Below, in pieces: positions 42,819-51,730 of a DNA stretch of 64,000 nucleotides. The notes below the pieces were generated by a model. The model worked only from the letters and a program-made list of their open reading frames with translations. It did not search any database and was not told where the DNA came from. The stretch's first letter is position 1. The number at the start of each line of letters is the position of its first letter. The stretch covers positions 186,001 through 250,000 of the forward strand of contig NZ_AVCS01000004.1 of assembly GCF_000498495.1 (NCBI RefSeq), in the 5' to 3' direction. The DNA comes from Flavobacterium enshiense DK69 (GTDB taxonomy: Bacteria > Bacteroidota > Bacteroidia > Flavobacteriales > Flavobacteriaceae). The position numbers were made by a program, and so were the translations under genes.

Positions 42819-43484
42819 TTAATTCTCATTAGCGATATAACCAACACCCCTGATTGTTTTAATCAATTCGACATCCTTGTACAAATTGAGCTTTTTTCGG
42901 ATGGCATTTATGAATACATCGATTACACCAGTGTCATATTCAAAATGAATGTTCCAGACATCTTCAATTATGTTATTGCGGGTGCAGACAGTTCCTTTAC
43001 GCTCAATCAGGTATTTCAGCAATTCATACTCTCTTTGTGTAAATATAACTTCCTGATCATCAACAAAAACCTGATGGCTCAATGTTTTAATGCTTATTTT
43101 GCCCAAATTTAAAACATTTTGCCTGTCTTTATCCCGAAAGTGTATTTTAATTCGTTCAAGTAATTCATCAAAACTGAAAGGTTTCTTTATGTAGTCGTTC
43201 GCTCCCGAGCGCAAGCCTTCAATGGTTTCATGAACAGTATCTTTTGCAGTGAGGAATAGAATGGGCGTTTTTTCGTCTTTCTTTCGAATTGTTTTACAAA
43301 CTTCCAATCCGGATAATTTAGGAAGCATCCAATCCAAAAGTATTAAATCAGGTGATTCATTTTTGGCTATTTCTAATGCTTTTAACCCATCTGTCGCAAT
43401 AAGGACAGTGTGATCCTCTTCTTCCAAACCTTGTTTTAAAAAGTTGGAGATGCCTTCCTCGTCTTCTACAATTAAAATCTTCAT
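42819..43484 (-). CDS. OmpR/PhoB-family response regulator
   Basis: A 221-residue regulator: receiver domain with acidic pocket E7-D8, phosphoacceptor D51 (LILLDWMLPKLSG) and the LFLTAKD lysine, followed by a winged-helix DNA-binding domain (TQREYELLKYLIERKGTVCTRNNIIEDVW ... VDVFINAIRKKL ... GVGY). It is the first gene of the RR-CDF-HK operon and lies divergent to the LTA-synthase-family gene; three CTTAAGC repeats in the 144-nt gap are candidate binding sites. Confidence 0.95.
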   Translation of the reverse strand: MKILIVEDEEGISNFLKQGLEEEDHTVLIATDGLKALEIAKNESPDLILLDWMLPKLSGLEVCKTIRKKDEKTPILFLTAKDTVHETIEGLRSGANDYIKKPFSFDELLERIKIHFRDKDRQNVLNLGKISIKTLSHQVFVDDQEVIFTQREYELLKYLIERKGTVCTRNNIIEDVWNIHFEYDTGVIDVFINAIRKKLNLYKDVELIKTIRGVGYIANEN

Positions 43485-43553
43485 AATAAAGCTTGTAAAT
43501 ATTTGAAACGAAATTAACTATTTATGAAAACATCCGGACTGCCGTAAAACTAT

Positions 43554-43582
43554 CTTAAGCGAACCTTAAGCCAGTCTTAAGC
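43554..43582. promoter_or_regulatory. Triple CTTAAGC direct repeat, 11-bp period
   Basis: CTTAAGC occurs at 43554-43560, 43565-43571 and 43576-43582, each starting exactly 11 bp after the previous one, one helical turn apart. OmpR/PhoB-family regulators bind tandem repeats with this period. The last copy occupies the place where a -33 element would be for the -7 site at 43603. Since CTTAAG is palindromic, the direction is ambiguous. Confidence 0.65.
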
Positions 43583-43602
43583 AATTAAAAATGAAGACTT
43601 TA

Positions 43603-43610
43603 TAAGTTTG
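43603..43610 (+). promoter_or_regulatory. -7 element of the LTA-synthase-family gene
   Basis: TAAGTTTG followed by C matches TAnnTTTG and lies 19 nt before the ATG at 43629. It overlaps the upstream alternative TTG start (43608), which is thereby excluded. No -33 TTG is present; the CTTAAGC repeats take its place. Confidence 0.6.
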
Positions 43611-43628
43611 CATTGTAAATTATCTATA

Positions 43629-45728
43629 ATGAAATCCGCAAAAAACATTGCCCCATCTCTAAAATTAGGCATTTTTTATTTAACTGTAAATCTGATCTTA
43701 AGAATAATTCTAATTTTTCATCCGATTACACAATCAACTTTCGAATTTGGATCAATCATAAAAATGTTTTTTTTAGGTATAGTGTCCGACTTTTTCGTAT
43801 TCACGATCGCAAGTATATTTTTATGGCTATACCTGTTATTCATTTCCGATTCAAAATACAATAAACCTTGGGGATATGTTATTTTCGGACTATTATCGGG
43901 TTTATTACTTTATATTTCCTTTTTCAATACCATTTTAAATGAATACGGAGGTGTGGTACCTACTATTGTTATGGCTTTATTAGGACTGAAAACAGTTTTG
44001 TTTGGTTTACTTCTTTTTCTACCCAAATATCGTAAAAACATACGATTGGCACTTTATTGCATTACGATTTTCATTTTTGTTTTGATCATTATTCAAAATG
44101 CGGTGAGTGAATTCTTTTTCTGGAATGAATTTGGCGTAAAATACAACTTCATTGCAGTTGATTATCTGGTATATACTAATACTGTTATAGGTAATATCAT
44201 GGAATCTTATCCGGTAGTTCCTTTGTTTATCGGAATTGGAATTGTTGCGTTGGCTTCAACCTATATTATTGTAAAAAAGACAAGGATGTTTTTAGACAAC
44301 CTTCCATCATTTAAAGAAAAAATTCAGTTATCTGGTGCTTATATTTTCCTCTTTGTCGTTTCGCTGTTTGCAGTTCCATTCATGACGAAATTTGAGAATT
44401 CACAAAATGTTTTTGTAAACGAGCTTCAGGCCAATGGCGTTTATAAATTCTATCTGGCTTTTATGAACAGTGAATTGGATTATGAGAAGTTCTATAAAAC
44501 CATGCCGGAAAAAGAAGCCTATTCCATTTTAAAACAAAATATTCCTTCATTAACGACGACAACAACTTTAAGAACTATTCAGGACAGCGGTAAAGAAATT
44601 CATAAAAATGTTATGCTGATTACAGTGGAAAGTCTTAGTGCCGATTTCATGAAAGCCTATGGTAATGAACAAAGCATTACTCCTTTCCTGGATTCATTGG
44701 CGAATGAAAGTTTGCTCTTCACAAACCTTTATGCGACAGGAAACAGAACCGTGCGCGGATTGGAAGCTGTAACATTGTGCATCCCTCCCACTGCTGGGGA
44801 AAGTGTGGTAAAACGTGAAGACAACAAGAATAAATTTTCTACTGGAAGCGTTTTTAAACAAAAAGGATATGATGTAAAATATCTTTACGGAGGCGATGCT
44901 TATTTTGACAATATGGCAAGTTTCTTCGGAGGCAACGGTTATGAAATCGTAGATAAAAAAGCGCTTCACCCTAATGAGATTTCCTTTGAAAACATTTGGG
45001 GTGTTTGTGATGAAGACATGGCTAAAAAAGCAATTAAGGTCATGAATGAAGAGATTAAAAAAGGCAAACCCTTTTTTAATCATTGGATGACGGTAAGTAA
45101 TCACAGACCATTTACGTATCCTGAAAACAAAATTGATATTCCTGCCAATTCCAAATCACGTGAAGGTGGCGTAAAATATACCGATTATGCGTTACAACAG
45201 TTTTTTAAAATGGCCGAAAAGCAAGCTTGGTTTAAAAATACGGTGTTTGTAATTGTTGCCGATCATTGTGCTTCCAGTTCCGGAAAAACGGAATTACCGA
45301 TGGAAAAGTATCGAATTCCGGCAATGATTTATGCACCTGGTTTCATCAAGCCTGAAAGAAATCATACTTTAATGTCGCAAATCGATTTAATGCCAACGCT
45401 TTTCGGATTGCTTCATTTTGATTATCAAAGCAAGTTTTACGGTGAAGATATTATGAAAGCAAGCTATGAACCTCGGGCCTTTATTGCAACCTATCAGGAT
45501 TTAGGATTAATTAAAAATGATAAGCTGACAATCATTTCGCCTGTAAAAAAAGTAAAACAATTTGATTTGATCTGTAAACCGGAGAAAAAATTATCGGGAG
45601 AATTTCAAATTCATTTTGAAGAAAAACCTAAAAAAGTAATCGATACAGAATTGGTCAATGAAGCTGTTTCCTATTATAAAACCGCATCAGACATGCTTAA
45701 GAATAGAAAATATCAGAAAGTATCATAA
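43629..45728 (+). CDS. LTA synthase family sulfatase-like phosphotransferase
   Basis: A 699-residue membrane enzyme: five N-terminal membrane helices (to about residue 250) and an extracytoplasmic alkaline-phosphatase/sulfatase-fold domain (about 310-600). LITVESLSADFMKAYG holds the metal-binding Glu, YATGNRTVRGLEA the catalytic Thr, and FVIVADHCASSSG the Asp-His metal ligands. Family members transfer phosphoglycerol or phosphoethanolamine to lipids or glycans. Bacteroidota have no lipoteichoic acid, so the acceptor is unknown. It is divergent from the response regulator, with an apparent regulator-controlled promoter. The ATG at 43629 was chosen since the upstream TTG lies in the -7 element. 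Confidence 0.87.
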   Translation: MKSAKNIAPSLKLGIFYLTVNLILRIILIFHPITQSTFEFGSIIKMFFLGIVSDFFVFTIASIFLWLYLLFISDSKYNKPWGYVIFGLLSGLLLYISFFNTILNEYGGVVPTIVMALLGLKTVLFGLLLFLPKYRKNIRLALYCITIFIFVLIIIQNAVSEFFFWNEFGVKYNFIAVDYLVYTNTVIGNIMESYPVVPLFIGIGIVALASTYIIVKKTRMFLDNLPSFKEKIQLSGAYIFLFVVSLFAVPFMTKFENSQNVFVNELQANGVYKFYLAFMNSELDYEKFYKTMPEKEAYSILKQNIPSLTTTTTLRTIQDSGKEIHKNVMLITVESLSADFMKAYGNEQSITPFLDSLANESLLFTNLYATGNRTVRGLEAVTLCIPPTAGESVVKREDNKNKFSTGSVFKQKGYDVKYLYGGDAYFDNMASFFGGNGYEIVDKKALHPNEISFENIWGVCDEDMAKKAIKVMNEEIKKGKPFFNHWMTVSNHRPFTYPENKIDIPANSKSREGGVKYTDYALQQFFKMAEKQAWFKNTVFVIVADHCASSSGKTELPMEKYRIPAMIYAPGFIKPERNHTLMSQIDLMPTLFGLLHFDYQSKFYGEDIMKASYEPRAFIATYQDLGLIKNDKLTIISPVKKVKQFDLICKPEKKLSGEFQIHFEEKPKKVIDTELVNEAVSYYKTASDMLKNRKYQKVS

Positions 45729-45757
45729 AAAAAGCAGATTCATAGAATCTGCTTTTT
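45728..45757. terminator. Bidirectional terminator
   Basis: AAAAAGCAGATTC / AATCTGCTTTTTA form a long stem with an ATAG loop between the convergent LTA-synthase-family and VWA-type genes. A tracts and T tracts flank both sides, and the right arm reaches the stop codon of the leftward gene. Confidence 0.9.
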
Positions 45758-47783
45758 ATAGTAATCCGTTGTATTTACGGATAAACCATTCTGCCGAAAG
45801 GCTTAACGCTAACATAACCAAACACCAAATCCAATCAATAAGAGGTGTTTTTTTAATGATCGCTTTTTCGGTTGGAATGTAGTTTTCGTTATCGAGTAGG
45901 TTTTTAATTAAGTCGTTAACCTGATTTGGATAATATACTTTTCCATTGGTATTGTTAGCCAATTGTTTCAAACGATTTACATCGGGATTTACAAATTGTT
46001 TTTCGATTTCAAAATCAAGTACTTCAAAACTTCCTGAATATTTGTTTTTCGATCTGTTTTCAGAAACTGTAAAACTATAATTTCCGTGTTCTAAACCGTC
46101 TAAGTTAACTTTATACTCGGCATTTCCTTTAAGAAAATCGTATTTTTTAGTTTTACCTGTCTGTTTGTTTTGCAGAGAGATGGTCAGATTGGCATTGTCG
46201 TCAAATTCGTAATTCTTATTAAAAAACTGAGCAGCTATTTCAATGGTTTCTCCAGAATTATAAAAACTCTCGTGTGTTACCACAAGTGATTTCTTAGCTG
46301 CATTAGAGGCCAAATACTGAATTATTTTATCTGTAAGAATATCAAATTGCTCGAATGACTTCGTTTTTACATGATTCTCCATACGCCATTTCCAGATATT
46401 TTCTCCAAAAAGGAAAGCATTTCGTTTTAATCCGTTTTCTGAAAATGTAAGTAGCGGACTTTCAGTGCCGATGTTTCGGATTCGTGATTTTAAAAGCGTA
46501 TTTGCGTTTTCCTTAACCGTAATGGTTCCGAACGGATGCTGTAACGGCGGGAATTGTTCAAATCCGATATTTTCGGTTGAGAAAGCAGTAAATTGTGGAT
46601 TATAGTCTGCCGAATAGTCTTCGATTTGACTTGAAGCCTTAAACTGAACCTGATCCTGATATTGGTTTAAAAGAGTGAAATCGGTATTGGTTCCGGTAAT
46701 TACCCAAGTATTCAGTTGCAGTTTTTTATTCTGCTCCAAAATCGATTTGAATTCGAAATTAGGCTGATACAAAATCAAAACATTATAATCTTGTAATGAT
46801 TTGATTTCACTAGGTTTTACTATTGTTACCTTACGTTGTTGATTAGATTCGATGGCACGTTTCAAAGCACCCAGATCAGGATGGTTTGTTGCTGAAACCA
46901 GTGCAATTTCCGAACGTTGGTCAATTACTTCTACAGCGAAATTCTTCGTATTGTTATAATTGTTTTTTTCTTGTAATGGTGATGAAATTACGGCTTTATA
47001 GGTCTGTACACCCACTCTATCAGCATTCAATAAAACTGATACGACCTGTGCTTTTTTAGATGGGGAAAAACTAATGTTTTGCTTATGAACAGTTGATTTT
47101 CCCTGTTGGATACTGAATGTTGCGTTAACCGGTTTTGTTCCGTTGTATTGCAGAAAAACTTCGGCAGGGAATTTATTTTTCAGAAACGCATACTTGTTAA
47201 CGTTCAGCTGATTGATTTTTAAATCGAAAAAAGTCGTAGTGTCGCCCAAAACCAAAGGATAAACAGTGGTATTTTGCTGAAAACTGTAAACATAATCATT
47301 TCCAATCGTCTGATTTCCGTCAGTTAACAAAACCATCGGGTAATTCTGGCTTCGGTAAAACTGTTTCAAATTTTGGGCAGCCATATCAATATGGGTTTGC
47401 TTCCCTTTGAAATCAATAGCTGTGTTACTGTAAAAATCGTCATCAAAACTAAATAACTGAACATCATATTTAGCTTTAATCATTTTGTTTTGTGTCAATG
47501 ACTGAATCAGTTGCGGAACATCGACATCTTTATTTAATAATGCAATCGATTGCGAATTATCAACAACGATTGGCAGAGGTGTTTTGGTGGTTTCAAACGT
47601 TTTTCTGGAAATAATCGGATTGATGAGCAACACAAAAATCAGAAACAACGAGAAAAAACGTAAAAAAGCCAAAAACAGATATAGTTTTGATCTGTAATTG
47701 GCTTTGTATAGGTATTGATAAAACGACAATCCGGCAGCAATCAGTACTGATAATAATAAAAGTAAAATTGTGCTTGTTGTCAT
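45756..47783 (-). CDS. VWA-like membrane protein of unknown function
   Basis: A 675-residue protein with two N-terminal membrane helices (about 5-24 and 36-60), then a von Willebrand factor A-like domain starting LPIVVDNSQSI (a DxSxS-like MIDAS) and continuing to PMVLLTDGNQTIGND, followed by several beta-sandwich segments, a glutamine-amidotransferase-like region (EIALVSATNHPDLGALKRAI) and a C-terminal membrane helix (WIWCLVMLALSLSAEWFIR). The layout matches the BatA/VWA membrane-anchored proteins of Bacteroidota, for which no role is known. It is a single gene. Confidence 0.72.
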   Translation of the reverse strand: MTTSTILLLLLSVLIAAGLSFYQYLYKANYRSKLYLFLAFLRFFSLFLIFVLLINPIISRKTFETTKTPLPIVVDNSQSIALLNKDVDVPQLIQSLTQNKMIKAKYDVQLFSFDDDFYSNTAIDFKGKQTHIDMAAQNLKQFYRSQNYPMVLLTDGNQTIGNDYVYSFQQNTTVYPLVLGDTTTFFDLKINQLNVNKYAFLKNKFPAEVFLQYNGTKPVNATFSIQQGKSTVHKQNISFSPSKKAQVVSVLLNADRVGVQTYKAVISSPLQEKNNYNNTKNFAVEVIDQRSEIALVSATNHPDLGALKRAIESNQQRKVTIVKPSEIKSLQDYNVLILYQPNFEFKSILEQNKKLQLNTWVITGTNTDFTLLNQYQDQVQFKASSQIEDYSADYNPQFTAFSTENIGFEQFPPLQHPFGTITVKENANTLLKSRIRNIGTESPLLTFSENGLKRNAFLFGENIWKWRMENHVKTKSFEQFDILTDKIIQYLASNAAKKSLVVTHESFYNSGETIEIAAQFFNKNYEFDDNANLTISLQNKQTGKTKKYDFLKGNAEYKVNLDGLEHGNYSFTVSENRSKNKYSGSFEVLDFEIEKQFVNPDVNRLKQLANNTNGKVYYPNQVNDLIKNLLDNENYIPTEKAIIKKTPLIDWIWCLVMLALSLSAEWFIRKYNGLL

Positions 47784-47791
47784 AATTGTAA

Positions 47792-47833
47792 GTGTTCAGT
47801 TAAAGGTGTTCAGTATTCAGTTACTGCTAACTG
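47792..47833. repeat. Short intergenic repeats
   Basis: GTGTTCAGT occurs at 47792-47800 and 47806-47814, followed by the inverted repeat CAGTTA / TAACTG (47818-47833). It lies in the 68-nt gap between fabG and the VWA-like gene. It could be a weak hairpin or remains of a dispersed intergenic repeat; no T tract follows, so it does not look like a terminator. Confidence 0.35.
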
Positions 47834-47851
47834 ACCACTGTATACTGTTTG

Positions 47852-48598
47852 TTAGGTTAACATTCCCCCATCAACATTAAGAACCTGTCCGGTAACATAA
47901 GCACTCATATCGCATGATAGGAACACACACACATTAGCAACATCTTCCGGAGAACCTCCGCGTTTCAAAGGAATGCTTTCTCTCCATCCTTTAACCACGT
48001 CCTCATTTAATTTTGCAGTCATTTCTGTTTCGATGAAACCTGGAGCGATTACATTACAACGGATATTACGGGAACCTAATTCCAATGCCACAGATTTTGA
48101 AAAACCGATAACTCCTGCTTTAGAAGCCGCATAGTTTGTCTGTCCGGCATTTCCTTTCACTCCAACAACAGAACTCATATTGATGATAGAACCGGCTCTG
48201 TTTTTCAGCATGATTTTTTGAACTGCTTTAGTCATATTGAAAACCGATTTTAAGTTTACATCTATAACGGTATCAAAATCTTCTTCAGTGATTCTCATTA
48301 AAAGGTTATCCTTTGTAATTCCTGCATTATTGATTAAAATATCAACGTTTCCAAATTCAGCAATAACATCATCAACTAATTTTTGAGCTTCATTAAAATC
48401 GGCAGCATTTGACTGGTATCCTTTAGCCTTAACTCCCAAAGCAGCTAATTCGTTTTCTAATTCCTGTGCAGCAGCTGCAGACGAACTGTATGTGAAAGCT
48501 ACATTAGCTCCGTTTTTAGCAAAAACTTCGGCAATTCCTCTTCCGATTCCTCTACTAGCGCCCGTAATGATAGCGGTTTTTCCTTCCAGTAATTTCAT
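47852..48598 (-). CDS. fabG: FabG: 3-oxoacyl-[ACP] reductase
   Basis: A 248-residue short-chain dehydrogenase. The cofactor motif is GASRGIGRGIA, followed by NNAGITKDNL, the catalytic Ser in INMSSVVG, and YAASKAGVIGFSKS with the Tyr-Lys pair. It reduces 3-oxoacyl-ACP with NADPH in fatty-acid elongation. The length and motifs match FabG closely. The gene has its own promoter, and no other fab gene is adjacent. Confidence 0.93.
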   Translation of the reverse strand: MKLLEGKTAIITGASRGIGRGIAEVFAKNGANVAFTYSSSAAAAQELENELAALGVKAKGYQSNAADFNEAQKLVDDVIAEFGNVDILINNAGITKDNLLMRITEEDFDTVIDVNLKSVFNMTKAVQKIMLKNRAGSIINMSSVVGVKGNAGQTNYAASKAGVIGFSKSVALELGSRNIRCNVIAPGFIETEMTAKLNEDVVKGWRESIPLKRGGSPEDVANVCVFLSCDMSAYVTGQVLNVDGGMLT

Positions 48599-49191
48599 AA
48601 TATAAGATTAGTTTGTTTTTAAATTACAGTCTCCAAAGATATTCTATTTTGAATTAAAAAAAAATCATTGCACTTTTAAACTATTAACAAGTATTTTAAT
48701 CGTAAATTTAGAATTCAAATCTGTGTAGTAAATCCTTCATATTGAGAATAATTACTTTGAAAAATTATGAAGAAAAATCTATTAGAGGCCAATCAGTTTA
48801 AATTGAAGTTTATTCAAAATTCACATTTAGGGTGCATTAATTTAATACTGAAACAAGACTGCAAACATAATTTTTCTTACACAAAATACTTTTGAATTAT
48901 AAACCGCTATCAGTCATTTGATTAAAATCCTTGTTATACTCAGGTTTTAAAAATTGAAAGCGAAATCTGTTGCCTCTTTTTTTTGATAAAATGTCATTTA
49001 ACGTTTTTTTTATCAATTTGAAAGGTTAAATTGATAAATATCAATGTTATAGCTAACTTTACTATGAGAAAAATTGTAAGATTTACTCCTTCTTTTTTCT
49101 TATGAAAATTTCATCAATTATACTTCTTTAAAATAATCAAAATACGTTTCATTTTTCTTAAAAAATGTACACGATAAATAAGTAAAAAATC
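48599..49191. other. 593-nt AT-rich spacer between fabG and the VTC operon
   Basis: The left part holds the fabG promoter. The rest is AT-rich, with T- and A-runs and no clear terminator, RNA gene or repeat. One 42-codon frame (48767-48895) was judged unlikely. Near 49144-49151, TACGTTTC is a near match to the -7 consensus and could serve the lipoprotein gene. Confidence 0.5.
48634..48641 (-). promoter_or_regulatory. -7 element of fabG
   Basis: On the minus strand TATCTTTG fits TAnnTTTG and lies 36 nt upstream of the fabG ATG. No -33 TTG is obvious at 19-21 nt. Confidence 0.5.
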
Positions 49192-49572
49192 ATGAAAAAA
49201 TATCTATTTCTATTACTAGCGGTTGTATTTATCGCTTGTTCCAAAGATGAAGGCTATGGTGGACTTGCGTCTATATCAGGTAAAGTATTTGCCATAAATT
49301 ATAATCAGGACCAACAAGTTTTAAGTGAAGATTATATTGGAGATGTCAGAGTATATATCAGTTCGCGTGGCAGCACCGATTTTTACGATGATGTAAGAAC
49401 TTCTCATGACGGCTCGTTCAAATTCGACTTTTTACAGGAAGGCAGTTATGATGTTTGGGTTTATGGAGATTGTGATTATTGCCCTTGGGATCAACAAGTT
49501 GAAAAAAAAGAAGTTGAAGTAACCTCAAAAAAAGCTAATGTTGTTCTTGACGATTTTGTAATTAAAATCTAA
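49192..49572 (+). CDS. Small lipoprotein with carboxypeptidase-regulatory-like fold
   Basis: A 126-residue lipoprotein: signal LFLLLAVVFIAC with the cysteine at position 16 followed by SKDE, so outer-membrane lipidation is likely. The mature part (ASISGKVFAIN ... DDVRTSHDGSFKFDFLQEGSYDVWVYGDCD ... KKEVEVTSKKANVVLDDFVI) has the strands of a small Ig/transthyretin-like domain, with the DGSF and EGSYDVWV elements often seen in carboxypeptidase-regulatory-like domains. The CDYCPWD segment has two cysteines. It leads the VTC operon, 4 nt before the VTC gene. Confidence 0.75.
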   Translation: MKKYLFLLLAVVFIACSKDEGYGGLASISGKVFAINYNQDQQVLSEDYIGDVRVYISSRGSTDFYDDVRTSHDGSFKFDFLQEGSYDVWVYGDCDYCPWDQQVEKKEVEVTSKKANVVLDDFVIKI

Positions 49573-49576
49573 AGTC

Positions 49577-50329
49577 ATGTTTAAAAAATTTACAAATCAG
49601 CTTTCCTTGCTTAATCCGGTTTCCCTTGCGGAACTGGAAGCTGTTTCATTGTTAAACAGAACGGACAGTAAGTATACGCTGAGAAGTGAAGATTTGCTGA
49701 AAATAGTACCCTGTCTGGTCGAACATTATAATGTTTTGGAAATTAACGGAACTAGGATTTTTTCATATGAAAATAATTATTTTGATACACCGGATTTGCA
49801 GTTTTTCAAGGATCATCACAATGGATATGTCAACAGAATCAAAGTGAGAAGCAGAAGGTATGTAGAATCGGACATGTGTTTTTTTGAAATTAAAAAGAAA
49901 GAAAAAGTCGATCGCACTAACAAACACAGAGAGCCTATACCTTATATGATTTCTGATATTGACGAAATAAGAAAGAATCTCATACAGGAGTATTCCCGTA
50001 AAGCAATTGAAGAAGTGACTCTTATCTTAAAAAATAATTTTAACCGCATCACATTGGTCAACAATCAGTTTACGGAAAGGGTTACGATAGATATGAACCT
50101 TCATTTTATTGATGATGAACATGATATCAAATTTAAAAAAATTGCAATCATTGAAATCAAGCAATCAAAAAGTACACATTCATCTCCGTTAACCACTTTC
50201 CTGAAATACAATAACATTCGGGAGCAAAGCATCAGCAAATATATCTATGGTGTAATTACATTAATTCCCTCAGTGAAAAAAAACAATTTCATGCCGATAC
50301 TAAAAAAAATAAATAAACTTCAGCGATGA
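49577..50329 (+). CDS. VTC-domain protein (polyphosphate polymerase-like)
   Basis: A 250-residue protein consisting of one VTC tunnel domain. Family-typical basic motifs are LLNRTDSKYTL, YFDTPDLQFFKDHHNG, NRIKVRSRRY, CFFEIKKKEK, TNKHRE and, near the end, the acidic/basic pair IIEIKQSK. In yeast the Vtc4 domain makes polyphosphate from ATP and crosses the vacuole membrane with helper domains; this bacterial form stands alone but is next to a four-helix membrane protein. A polyphosphate or related phosphate-polymer role is family-based inference. It overlaps the next gene by 4 nt. Confidence 0.82.
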   Translation: MFKKFTNQLSLLNPVSLAELEAVSLLNRTDSKYTLRSEDLLKIVPCLVEHYNVLEINGTRIFSYENNYFDTPDLQFFKDHHNGYVNRIKVRSRRYVESDMCFFEIKKKEKVDRTNKHREPIPYMISDIDEIRKNLIQEYSRKAIEEVTLILKNNFNRITLVNNQFTERVTIDMNLHFIDDEHDIKFKKIAIIEIKQSKSTHSSPLTTFLKYNNIREQSISKYIYGVITLIPSVKKNNFMPILKKINKLQR

Positions 50330-50976
50330 TGGAAACAATTGAAACAGACGATAATTTAATAGGTATTTTAAGCCTGAATGATTTTATTATTCGTTCAATC
50401 ATAGATTTTGTTGCTGTGGTTGTACTCGTTGCTCTTATATACTATCCTAAACATAAAAACAAAGACTTCATTTTCACATTCATTTTGTTTAATGTCGTAA
50501 ATTTTATGATATGTTGTTTGCTTGGTGCAGCAAAAATTAAAATAGGATTCGCATTTGGGCTTTTTGCCATGTTTTCCATTATCCGATACCGAACTATCGC
50601 GATTTCAATAAAGGACATGGGGTATTTCTTCGTATGTGTGGCGTTGGGAATGTTAAATTCGCTTGCAACCATTAATGATGGTTTCGTATTGTTAATCATT
50701 TGCAACGGCATAGTTCTGTTCCTCACATTCATAATGGAACGTCTTGATTTTCTTAAAAACGAAAATGCGAAAGAAATCGTTTATGACAAAGTTGAGTTCA
50801 TTAAACCGGAATACAAAGAACAGTTGCTTGCAGATTTAAATAACCGTACCGGATTAAATATTCATAGAGTAGAAATTGTCTCGATTGATTATTTAAAAGA
50901 TACAGCATTATTGAAAGCCTATTATTTTGCAAAAGAAAGCGAATTTGTATTACCAAAATCCGACAATGATGATTAA
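50326..50976 (+). CDS. DUF4956 membrane protein
   Basis: A 216-residue protein with four membrane helices in the first 150 residues (FIIRSIIDFVAVVVLVALIYY, FILFNVVNFMICCLLGAA, GLFAMFSIIRYRTIAISIKDMGYFFVCVAL, FVLLIICNGIVLFLTFIM), then a soluble domain of about 70 residues. The IRYRT and IKDMGYF motifs are those of DUF4956. Bacterial VTC proteins often sit beside this family, so it may be the membrane partner of the polymerase. It overlaps the VTC gene by 4 nt (ATGA). Confidence 0.84.
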   Translation: MMETIETDDNLIGILSLNDFIIRSIIDFVAVVVLVALIYYPKHKNKDFIFTFILFNVVNFMICCLLGAAKIKIGFAFGLFAMFSIIRYRTIAISIKDMGYFFVCVALGMLNSLATINDGFVLLIICNGIVLFLTFIMERLDFLKNENAKEIVYDKVEFIKPEYKEQLLADLNNRTGLNIHRVEIVSIDYLKDTALLKAYYFAKESEFVLPKSDNDD

Positions 50977-51688
50977 AAAAAAGAACCTGCTTTTATTCTT
51001 CTTGCTGCTGATCACTATGGATGGTTTTTGTCAGAACTATACTGACTGGCAATACCGATTGATTCCTGGAGTAAGTTACAGATTTAATGATCATTGGAAA
51101 GTTTCCGGAGAATATCGCTATACTGCTCAAAAAGATTTTCAGGAATTCAGATCAAGCGGAGCAGAATTTACCGTGCAATATAATTTCAATAAAGAATTCA
51201 GTATTGAAACAGGATATCGATTTACAAGTTCATATACCGCTGACTCTCATCGTTTGTTTGGTGCTTTAAAATACGATAAAGAACTAGGTGATTTTACCTT
51301 GTTTGGAGCAATGAAATACCAATTTTCAACAGGAAGTTTTAACGAGCGTTATATGAATGATTTTAAAGAGCCTGTACAGATGGTTCGTGAAAAAATCGGC
51401 GTCGACTATAATGTTCCCAAATCAAAATTATCTTTCAATACTTCTGTTGAGATATTTTTAAAGTTAGCTGATGATGATCCGATTAAATACAACAGAACCC
51501 GTTATACTATCGGAAGCGCTTACAAATTCAAATACGGAAACAAATTAGGAATATCCGTTTTTTATGATGATAAATACAATCCTAAAAAAACAGACCGTTT
51601 TGTACTTGAAACCAAATACACATTAATAATTGACGATATGATCAAAAAGATCAAGAAAAACAAAGAGAAAAAAGCAACACAGGGTTAA
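50966..51688 (+). CDS. DUF2490 outer-membrane beta-barrel protein
   Basis: A 240-residue protein with a signal peptide ending near GFCQ and alternating amphipathic strands afterwards, as in small outer-membrane barrels of the DUF2490 family: TDWQYRLIPGVSYRFNDHWKVSGEYRY, FSIETGYRFTSSY, SKLSFNTSVEIFLKL. I used the ATG at 50966; it overlaps the end of the DUF4956 gene, and the ATG next to it is an equal candidate. In the operon it may be the outer-membrane part of a phosphate-polymer system; that is inference. Confidence 0.75.
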   Translation: MMIKKKNLLLFFLLLITMDGFCQNYTDWQYRLIPGVSYRFNDHWKVSGEYRYTAQKDFQEFRSSGAEFTVQYNFNKEFSIETGYRFTSSYTADSHRLFGALKYDKELGDFTLFGAMKYQFSTGSFNERYMNDFKEPVQMVREKIGVDYNVPKSKLSFNTSVEIFLKLADDDPIKYNRTRYTIGSAYKFKYGNKLGISVFYDDKYNPKKTDRFVLETKYTLIIDDMIKKIKKNKEKKATQG

Positions 51689-51730
51689 TTAAAATAACCA
51701 CATCCGATAACATACAGTCTTTGTTTACTT

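Noticed and set aside
48767..48895. 42-codon frame starting MKKNLLEANQ in the fabG/VTC spacer
   Set aside because: No clear ribosome-binding or promoter signal, no recognisable family, composition like the surrounding spacer. It could be checked by ribosome profiling.
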